The position numbers were made by a program, and so were the translations under genes. This document shows positions 7,371 to 12,160 of a DNA stretch of 13,548 bases, in pieces; within the stretch, counting starts at the first letter, position 1, and every line of letters starts with the position of its first letter. The DNA is taken from positions 1-13,548 of the forward strand of contig JAFLJW010000226.1 in assembly GCA_022712815.1 (NCBI GenBank). Reading direction: 5' to 3'. The notes under the pieces were generated by a model. That model was not told the DNA's origin and did not search any database. It saw only the letters and a list, made by a program, of their open reading frames with translations. This DNA is from Pseudodesulfovibrio sp. Lineage in GTDB: Bacteria; Desulfobacterota; Desulfovibrionia; Desulfovibrionales; Desulfovibrionaceae.

Positions 7371-7385
7371 CCAAGCGGCCTTTTT
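7364..7385 (+). terminator. Short GC hairpin with T tract upstream of the cyclo-ligase gene
   Basis: GCCG (7366-7369) pairs with CGGC (7376-7379) around the loop TCCAAG, and the flanking AA can pair with TT beyond a single bulged C. Five T residues (7381-7385) follow. It would end transcription coming from the lipoprotein genes or from the structured region. Its left arm can alternatively pair with ACGGCT at 7337-7342, so the hairpin could be conditional. Confidence 0.5.
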
Positions 7386-7456
7386 CAAAAAATGTATACA
7401 CAACACACTAAACGGGAAACTGGATTGTCGGACAAGTGCGTGATACTGTCGCGGTC

Positions 7457-8038
7457 ATGGTGAATATAGACAAGAAAGCACTACGTGCAAAGCTTTTCGA
7501 AAAGAGGGCAGGACTCTCCCCTGAACAGAGGCTTGAAGGCAGCCGGGGGGTCATTGAACTGATCCGCTCTCTGGCTGAATGGAAGACTGCCAGTGAGGTG
7601 CTCATCTACTGGCCCATCAAGGGCGAGGTGGATGTTCGTCCGCTGACAACCGAGCTGTGGCAACGCGGCTGCAAGGTACTCATGCCCCGGTGCCGTCCGG
7701 ATGCCTTTGGCGAGATGGACATTGCCTGTGCCTCCTGCGAGGACGAATTGACACCCGGCCCGTTCACCATCATGGAACCTGACGTGGAAAAATGCCCTCC
7801 GGTCGGCACGTGTTCCCCGGACATCGCGCTCGTTCCGGGCGTTTGTTTTGACCGGCGCGGCTATCGCCTCGGCTTTGGCGGTGGCTACTATGACCGGCTG
7901 CTGGCATCCAAAGAGATGAAGGATACCCTGACCATTGGCATAGGATACGATTTTCAGCTCGTGAAAGAACTCCCCATCCAACCGTGGGATATGCCCGTAG
8001 ACATTGTCTGCACCGAAGAGGAACTATGGCATCCATAG
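7457..8038 (+). CDS. 5-formyltetrahydrofolate cyclo-ligase
   Basis: This cytoplasmic enzyme uses ATP to convert 5-formyltetrahydrofolate (folinate) to 5,10-methenyltetrahydrofolate, returning a storage or inhibitory folate to one-carbon metabolism. The 193-residue length is normal for the family (YgfA/MTHFS). The diagnostic C-terminal signature is intact: VPGVCFDRRGYRLGFGGGYYDR at about 126-147 in two adjoining parts (VPGVCFD, then GGGYYDR), which binds ATP phosphate and folate. The N-terminus has the usual basic KKALRAKL helix and YWPIKGEVDV near 51-60. The start is uncertain: an in-frame GTG at 7436 would add seven residues, with only a weak GGA upstream, whereas ATG 7457 matches the usual family N-terminus but has no clear Shine-Dalgarno. 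The gene overlaps the start of the next gene by 13 nt, which implies translational coupling. Confidence 0.93.
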   Translation: MVNIDKKALRAKLFEKRAGLSPEQRLEGSRGVIELIRSLAEWKTASEVLIYWPIKGEVDVRPLTTELWQRGCKVLMPRCRPDAFGEMDIACASCEDELTPGPFTIMEPDVEKCPPVGTCSPDIALVPGVCFDRRGYRLGFGGGYYDRLLASKEMKDTLTIGIGYDFQLVKELPIQPWDMPVDIVCTEEELWHP

Positions 8039-8790
8039 CTTTCTTTCCATTTAAGTTTGCGGATATTCCCGGTGTTTCATGCGCCTTTACTTCTCGTCGA
8101 GGGGGATTTTCCGAGCCGCCCCATGACTCTGCCAATCTTTCGTTTGAGGTCAATGACGAAGAGGAGGTCGTGCGCAAGAACCGCCGGGCGATCAGTGACC
8201 GGTTGGGACTTACCGGCTGGTGCGAGTGCAAGCAGATCCACAGCGACATCATCCATTTCGACCCCGCGTCCGCTACCCCGGAAGAGATGGCAACCCTTGA
8301 AGGGGACGGCCTGACCACCACTACCCCCGGTCACGGGCTGGTCATCAAGACTGCGGACTGCCAGCCGCTACTTCTGGCTCACAGGTCCGGCAAATTCATC
8401 GCCGGACTGCACGTTGGCTGGCGCGGTAACAAAATTAATTTGCCCGGTTCCGGCGTGCGCCGTTTTTGCAGGGCATACAATCTGAAACCAGCCGACATTT
8501 TTGCCGTGCGCGGTCCCAGCCTTGGTCCCAGAGCCAGCCAGTTCGTCAATTTCAATGATGACTTCGGTCCGGATTTCAAGGAATACTTTGATCCCGAAAC
8601 AAAGACCGTCGATCTCTGGCGCATGACCCACGACCAGCTTTTGGAAGTCGGGTTGCCGGAAAGGCAGATTTCCGGCATGGACTTCTGCACCATGAAGATG
8701 GAAGATACTTTTTTCTCCTACCGCAAGGCGTGTGCCTCGCCCGTGAAAGATACGGGACGACAGGCTGGCATAATCTGGATCAAGCCGTAG
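8026..8790 (+). CDS. pgeF: PgeF/YfiH-type multicopper-oxidase-like (laccase domain) protein
   Basis: A 254-residue member of the DUF152/YfiH family, named peptidoglycan editing factor PgeF in E. coli, where it prevents L-Ser taking the place of L-Ala in peptidoglycan precursors. Related proteins have been reported as polyphenol oxidases or purine nucleoside phosphorylases. The family metal-site residues are visible: QIH with His72, TADCQPLLL with Cys112, and GLHVGWRG with His129; the N-terminal FTSRRGGFSEPP and late FFSYRKA motifs also fit. The ATG at 8026 is preferred over upstream in-frame starts because AGAGGA precedes it by 3 nt and the family N-terminus begins here; it overlaps the cyclo-ligase stop by 13 nt. 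The protein lacks a signal peptide, so it is cytoplasmic. The short membrane-protein gene follows after 10 nt. Confidence 0.92.
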   Translation: MASIAFFPFKFADIPGVSCAFTSRRGGFSEPPHDSANLSFEVNDEEEVVRKNRRAISDRLGLTGWCECKQIHSDIIHFDPASATPEEMATLEGDGLTTTTPGHGLVIKTADCQPLLLAHRSGKFIAGLHVGWRGNKINLPGSGVRRFCRAYNLKPADIFAVRGPSLGPRASQFVNFNDDFGPDFKEYFDPETKTVDLWRMTHDQLLEVGLPERQISGMDFCTMKMEDTFFSYRKACASPVKDTGRQAGIIWIKP

Positions 8791-8800
8791 CAAGGACCTC

Positions 8801-8977
8801 ATGGGCATACTTTTCAAACTGATCATCCTCCTTGGTCTGGTCTTTCTCATCGCGGGGATGTTCACCAAGTCCAAGGCGCAGCGCATTGAGAGGCGCAACC
8901 GGACCACTAACGTCCTGCTCATCGCCATAGTCGTCATGCTCGGTGCTTCCATCGCAGTGAACCTCCTCACCCGCTGA
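8801..8977 (+). CDS. 58-residue two-helix membrane protein
   Basis: A short gene encoding 58 residues, beginning MGILFKLIILLGLVFLIAGM and ending ASIAVNLLTR. Two hydrophobic segments (about 3-20 and 37-55) flank a strongly basic loop (KSKAQRIERRNR at 23-34), so a hairpin topology with the loop in the cytoplasm and both ends outside is likely. The start is supported by AAGGA 4 nt upstream of the ATG, 10 nt after the pgeF stop; the next gene begins 5 nt after its stop. Codon use is like that of its neighbours. That packing on both sides argues strongly for a real gene despite its length. I do not recognise a family. Confidence 0.75.
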   Translation: MGILFKLIILLGLVFLIAGMFTKSKAQRIERRNRTTNVLLIAIVVMLGASIAVNLLTR

Positions 8978-8982
8978 GAACC

Positions 8983-10341
8983 ATGCGCCCCACGTTTCCC
9001 GACATACTTTGGTCCGGCAATGAGAAAGGCCCGCGTATTCTGGGCATCAATCCATGGATTACGGATTTTGCGGCCTTCAATGTCTGGTCGCGGCCAGTGG
9101 GTTTGCTCGCCTGTCTGGACATGCTCAGGAATGGAGGCGCGTCCATCGCGCTCATGGATTGCCTTGACCCCACGTGGGATGGAATCGCATGGCCCAAGCC
9201 GGGCAAATACGGCACGGGCCGGTATCCCAAGGAAGAGCTGGAACTGCCGGACGCGCTTTTGGACATGGATCGCCGATACAGCCGGTACGGACTGCCACGC
9301 GAGGTGGTCCGCGAAGCCCTGGCCGCCATCACCCCAGCGCCGGACGCGATCATGGTCTCGTCCATCATGACCTACTGGTATCCGGGTGCGCTCGATATTC
9401 TTGAAATTGCCGCCGAACTCTGGCCGGATGTACCGCGTGTTCTGGGCGGCACCTACGCGACTCTTTGCACCGACCATGCACGCGCCCACGCCAAGGCAGA
9501 CCTGATAATGCAGGGTCCGTTGGAGGGCATGACCAACTGGGATGCCGTCTGGAACTTGCTCAGTCAGCCCGTACCCAGGCTGCCTGACAACGCGGGTTTG
9601 AGCCTGGCACTCGATCTTTACAACGACCCGGTTTACGCGCCCGTTCTCGGGTCACGGGGCTGTCCGTTTTCCTGTGAATATTGCGCCAGCCACGCCCTGT
9701 ATCCGAATTTCACCCAAGGCGAACCAGGTGCGATTCTGACCAGCATCATCGCGGAATATGACCGGGGTGTCCGGGACTTCGCCTTTTATGACGATGCCTT
9801 GCTTGTCAACCCGGATCGCTGGCTCTGGCCGGTGCTGGATGGGATTGAGGCTCACGGCCTTGATCTGCGGCTTCATACGCCAAACGCCATGCATGTACGT
9901 CGCCTTTCCCCTGACGTTTGCCGCCGCCTGAAGCGGGCCGGACTGACCACGGTTCGTCTCGGCCTTGAGACCACGGATTTCGACAATCGCAATGATGTCA
10001 AACTGACCCGCAAGGAGTGGGAGGACGGAGCGCAAAATCTCCTTGAAGCGGGCTTTGATCTCGACGATATAGGGGTCTACATCCTGTTCGGCCTGCCCGG
10101 ACAGGACCTCGACAACGTGGAGCAGGCGGTCCGACATGTCCGTTCTTTCGGATTCAGGCCGCACCTTGCGCACTACACGCCCATACCGGGCAGCCCCATG
10201 TTCGGGGAAGCGTGTCAGGCCAGCCCGTACCCTCTGGCCGAGGAGCCGCTCTGCCAGAATAACTCCATCTGGCCATGCGTTCCCGGCGGCTTCAACTGGG
10301 ACAAAGCGCGGCAATGGAAAGGATTGTTGCAGGGAAAATGA
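8983..10341 (+). CDS. Radical SAM protein with cobalamin-binding-like N-terminal domain
   Basis: A 452-residue protein. The N-terminal 200 residues resemble a B12-binding Rossmann domain (LGINPWITDF near 20-29, DAIMVSSIMTYW, then VLGGTYATL), but the DxHxxG motif that supplies the cobalt-ligating His is not evident, so cobalamin binding is doubtful. The radical SAM core follows: CPFSCEYC with Cys227, Cys231 and Cys234, which ligate the [4Fe-4S] cluster that cleaves S-adenosylmethionine. Later come FAFYDDALL, HTPNAMHVRRL, VRLGLETTD and IGVYILFGLPGQ, all usual in B12-type radical SAM (Elp3/MiaB-like barrel) enzymes. Substrate unknown. It lies 5 nt after the small membrane-protein gene; the ribosome binding site is poor (GAGAACC), which fits translational coupling. 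The 42-nt gap to the phosphoesterase suggests one operon. Confidence 0.88.
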   Translation: MRPTFPDILWSGNEKGPRILGINPWITDFAAFNVWSRPVGLLACLDMLRNGGASIALMDCLDPTWDGIAWPKPGKYGTGRYPKEELELPDALLDMDRRYSRYGLPREVVREALAAITPAPDAIMVSSIMTYWYPGALDILEIAAELWPDVPRVLGGTYATLCTDHARAHAKADLIMQGPLEGMTNWDAVWNLLSQPVPRLPDNAGLSLALDLYNDPVYAPVLGSRGCPFSCEYCASHALYPNFTQGEPGAILTSIIAEYDRGVRDFAFYDDALLVNPDRWLWPVLDGIEAHGLDLRLHTPNAMHVRRLSPDVCRRLKRAGLTTVRLGLETTDFDNRNDVKLTRKEWEDGAQNLLEAGFDLDDIGVYILFGLPGQDLDNVEQAVRHVRSFGFRPHLAHYTPIPGSPMFGEACQASPYPLAEEPLCQNNSIWPCVPGGFNWDKARQWKGLLQGK

Positions 10342-10383
10342 ACAGCTATTGCCCTGAATGGCTGATGCGTATACGATTTCCCC

Positions 10384-11109
10384 ATGACACGTTTTGCCAT
10401 TATATCCGATACACATGGTAATTTTGAAGCCCTGACTCAGGTGTTCGGGGATATTGATGCTAAGGGTGCGGACGAAGTTTTTTGCCTGGGCGATGTCGTG
10501 GGTTATGGCCCGCAGCCTCAGGAATGTGCCGACCTGTTGCGTGAACGCAGGGTAACCTTGCTCATGGGCAATCACGAGCAAGGACTGATCAATATCCATT
10601 ATCTCGGCGGGTTCAATCAACCGGCCAAGGATTCGCTCCGCAAAACCCGCGAGATGCTCACCGAAAAGACCTATGAGTGGCTAATCTCCCACCACAAATC
10701 CGTGGTCGCCCACGGTTGTCGGTTCGTTCACGGCACGCCGCCTGATTCCGTGACCGATTATATATGGAAATACGAAAAGACCATGGGTGATATCTTCGCC
10801 CGCTTCTCCGAAGAGATCTGCTTTGTGGGCCATACCCACGACTTGATGCGCTTCACTTTTGATACGAAATCTTCCGGCAAGCTCCCGCTACCTGAAGGCG
10901 ACACCATCCTGGAGCAGGGCATGCGCCATCTGGTTAACATCGGCTCAGTGGGCCAGCCCCGCGACGGAGACAACCGCGCCAAATATGCACTCTTTGACAC
11001 GGATTCACGCACCCTGACCATGCGGTTCATCAAATATGATATCCAGAAAACCGCCGACCTCATCATCAAGCACGGCTTCAACCGCGCCTTTGCCAACCGC
11101 CTTTATTAA
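10384..11109 (+). CDS. Metallophosphoesterase (calcineurin-like, YfcE/MJ0936-like)
   Basis: A 241-residue cytoplasmic phosphoesterase with the full set of dinuclear-metal motifs: SDTHGN (8-13; Asp9 and His11), GDVVGYGP (36-43; Asp37), GNHE (62-65), VHGTPP (His116) and GHTH (149-152; His150 and His152). The GDVVGYGP motif is typical of a bacterial subgroup annotated as phosphodiesterases or protein phosphatases; the substrate cannot be deduced. The ATG at 10384 has no good Shine-Dalgarno sequence; no alternative in-frame ATG or GTG lies between it and the upstream stop at 10363-10365, and the family N-terminus (RFAIISDTHGN) begins right after it. It is the last gene of the train starting at the cyclo-ligase. 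A weak hairpin followed by seven T residues overlaps and follows its stop codon. Confidence 0.93.
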   Translation: MTRFAIISDTHGNFEALTQVFGDIDAKGADEVFCLGDVVGYGPQPQECADLLRERRVTLLMGNHEQGLINIHYLGGFNQPAKDSLRKTREMLTEKTYEWLISHHKSVVAHGCRFVHGTPPDSVTDYIWKYEKTMGDIFARFSEEICFVGHTHDLMRFTFDTKSSGKLPLPEGDTILEQGMRHLVNIGSVGQPRDGDNRAKYALFDTDSRTLTMRFIKYDIQKTADLIIKHGFNRAFANRLY

Positions 11110-11136
11110 GGTTCATCGGTTAAAGCGACTTTTTTT
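11095..11136 (+). terminator. Possible terminator after the metallophosphoesterase gene
   Basis: CCTT (11100-11103) pairs with AAGG (11108-11111), and the flanking AACCG (11095-11099) can pair with CGGTT (11117-11121) with five bases bulged. A tract of seven T residues (11130-11136) follows after eight further bases. The stop codon lies in the hairpin. The distance from stem to T tract is too long for a textbook terminator. Confidence 0.3.
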
Positions 11137-11151
11137 GAAGAGGAAAAGATA

Positions 11152-11245
11152 TGGAAGGCCACCTGCGGCGGCGAAGAAGAACGAGCAAAGCGGTTTCACG
11201 TCCTCCGGCACGAGTTACTTTTGGGTCAAAGCGTCCAAAAGTAAC
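11152..11245 (+). repeat. Dispersed-type intergenic element with 11-bp inverted repeat
   Basis: GTTACTTTTGG (11214-11224) and CCAAAAGTAAC (11235-11245) form a perfect 11-bp inverted repeat around a 10-nt loop. The preceding sequence, translated in one frame, reads RRRRRTSKAVSRPPARVTFG, and in another SYFWVKASKSN. Strings of this kind (Arg-rich, then ARVTF or TSYFWVKASKSN) recur as spurious reading frames in many proteobacterial genomes, including Desulfovibrio, because the DNA is a repeated extragenic palindromic element. Recognition is from memory. Only one copy is in this window, so repetition itself is not shown here. Confidence 0.45.
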
Positions 11246-11475
11246 AATTATCCACCTACTCCATTTGGCAAGGTATCAAATGACTGCATTGTCAGGAGAA
11301 AAGGACTCTTGACCTAGCGATGGTCACACCTGCGATCTGTTTTTACCTTCTGCCTTGCCCTTTAAAAGAACTTGGTCAAACTCGTGACGATGTCCAATTG
11401 TCGACGCACCCCAAGAACTTTTTCGAAAATAGCTCCTTTTAATTTTCTCTTTACGTCGAAAAAAAATGCGCCCAG

Positions 11476-11491
11476 GGCCGAACATTCGGCC
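11476..11491. repeat. Short perfect inverted repeat GGCCGAA-CA-TTCGGCC
   Basis: Seven base pairs separated by two bases inside an otherwise A+T-rich stretch. It lies 92 bp upstream of the -35 element of the cytochrome promoter. A two-base loop is too tight for an RNA hairpin without opening a pair, so a protein-binding palindrome is a fair alternative. No T tract follows. Confidence 0.35.
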
Positions 11492-11567
11492 ATGAGTATC
11501 TTTTCCTATTGAATTCATTACATCTATATGAACACCCTTGAGGTATTGTAAATTTCTATCATGCCCC

Positions 11568-11596
11568 TTGACACCCATACCCGGTATGGGTATATT
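11568..11596 (+). promoter_or_regulatory. Near-consensus sigma-70 promoter for the cytochrome/oxidoreductase genes
   Basis: TTGACA (11568-11573) is a perfect -35 hexamer; 17 bp later TATATT (11591-11596) matches the -10 consensus at five of six positions. Transcription would start near 11603 and run into the cytochrome c gene whose ATG is at 11715, leaving a leader of about 110 nt. No other gene lies between. Its near-ideal match implies strong unrepressed activity, which fits the palindrome occupying the spacer. Confidence 0.65.
11573..11591. promoter_or_regulatory. 19-bp palindromic operator filling the promoter spacer
   Basis: ACCCATACCCGGTATGGGT is a perfect palindrome: nine-base arms around one central base. 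It runs exactly from the last base of the -35 hexamer to the first base of the -10 hexamer, so a bound protein would block or distort RNA polymerase. Within it ATACCC and GGGTAT half-sites lie five bases apart, loosely like operators of CsoR/CstR-type repressors, which sense copper or persulfide; that likeness is only suggestive. MerR-type activators also bind spacers but usually with longer 19-20 bp spacing. Confidence 0.6.
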
Positions 11597-11609
11597 GGCA
11601 TTGAAAAGT

Positions 11610-11628
11610 ACCCATGCCCGACATTGGT
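11610..11628. promoter_or_regulatory. Second, imperfect copy of the operator palindrome
   Basis: ACCCATGCCCGACATTGGT matches the 19-bp spacer palindrome at 15 of 19 positions, and seven of its nine arm pairs are complementary. Its start lies 37 bp downstream of the first copy, at about +8 to +26 relative to the predicted transcription start. Two sites arranged in this way suggest cooperative repression. Confidence 0.45.
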
Positions 11629-11714
11629 TTAGAATGGGACTAAAACGTATGAACCCGCATAGATACGATTGAGTTTGACTAATGTTTACAAACAAAACCC
11701 GCAATGGAGGGAAT

Positions 11715-12038
11715 ATGCACCGTAAACTCACCCTGATCGTCGCCACGGTCCTGATTACTGTTTTTGCCGTTTCCATGGCCTTTGCCATGGGTGGCGGCAA
11801 TGCCCGCAAAGGCAAATTTCTGTACCGCAAGAACTGTCGCACCTGCCACAACGGCAGTGACGCCAAGGACCTTAGCCCTGCCGACATGACCCAGGCCCAG
11901 TGGACAGCCACCTTTGGCGACATGAGCAAGATCAAGTGCAGCGGCGACTGGACCATCACCGAAAAAGACATAAACGACATTTTCTCCTACCTGCACGACT
12001 ATGCCAAGGATTCTCCGTCTCCGGCCAAGTGCAGTTAA
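11715..12038 (+). CDS. Periplasmic monoheme c-type cytochrome
   Basis: A 107-residue precursor with a Sec signal peptide (basic MHRK, hydrophobic 5-20, likely cleavage after AFA at about 24). One heme c attachment motif, CRTCH (Cys41, Cys44, His45), makes it a small class-I-like monoheme cytochrome; Met58 or Met70 could be the sixth iron ligand. Two further cysteines, Cys75 and Cys106, are unusual for this class and might form a disulfide in the mature protein. An in-frame ATG at 11682 exists, but ATG 11715 is chosen because GGAGGG lies 3 nt upstream and the signal peptide starts there. The gene lies under the operator-bearing promoter and directly before a Tat-exported molybdopterin oxidoreductase, so it probably exchanges electrons with that enzyme in the periplasm. 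A rival view is that it serves another periplasmic redox partner. Confidence 0.88.
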   Translation: MHRKLTLIVATVLITVFAVSMAFAMGGGNARKGKFLYRKNCRTCHNGSDAKDLSPADMTQAQWTATFGDMSKIKCSGDWTITEKDINDIFSYLHDYAKDSPSPAKCS

Positions 12039-12068
12039 ACGGATTGTCATTGTGGAAGAGCCATCCCG

Positions 12069-12101
12069 GGCGGCCTGCCCAACCCAGAAGGGCAGGCTGC
12101 C
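12069..12101 (+). terminator. Strong hairpin between the cytochrome and oxidoreductase genes
   Basis: GGCGGCCTGCCC (12069-12080) pairs with GGGCAGGCTGCC (12090-12101) over 12 bp, one of them G-U, around a 9-nt loop. The tail (TCTCCTG) is poor in T, so it is not a textbook terminator. It may act as a partial terminator or as a 3'-end stabiliser, giving more cytochrome than oxidoreductase mRNA from one transcript. Confidence 0.5.
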
Positions 12102-12160
12102 TCTCCTGAACAGGGGATGAATGATCGAATCATGATTGAAGAGGGGTACCGGAGTTATTT

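Larger units (their letters stand above)
11110..11714. other. About 600 bp without a convincing gene, upstream of the cytochrome operon
   Basis: Left to right it holds a T tract, a dispersed-type element with an 11-bp inverted repeat (11152-11245), an A+T-rich middle part with a GGCCGAA/TTCGGCC inverted repeat (11476-11491), and the operator-bearing promoter of the cytochrome gene (11568-11628). Both strands have open frames here, but none has a ribosome binding site or recognisable protein content. No tRNA or rRNA is seen. Confidence 0.6.

Noticed and set aside
8368..9489. Minus-strand open frame of 373 codons opposite pgeF and the radical SAM gene
   Set aside because: It spans three well-supported plus-strand genes and lacks any recognisable domain; a codon-bias shadow.
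9652..10620. Minus-strand open frame of 322 codons
   Set aside because: Antisense to the radical SAM and phosphoesterase genes, both supported by motifs.
11324..11980. Minus-strand open frame of 218 codons crossing the promoter region and the cytochrome gene
   Set aside because: Its first half is antisense to the cytochrome gene. The part in the gene-free interval (about 80 codons from an internal Met) has no ribosome binding site, overlaps the operator, and matches no family I know.
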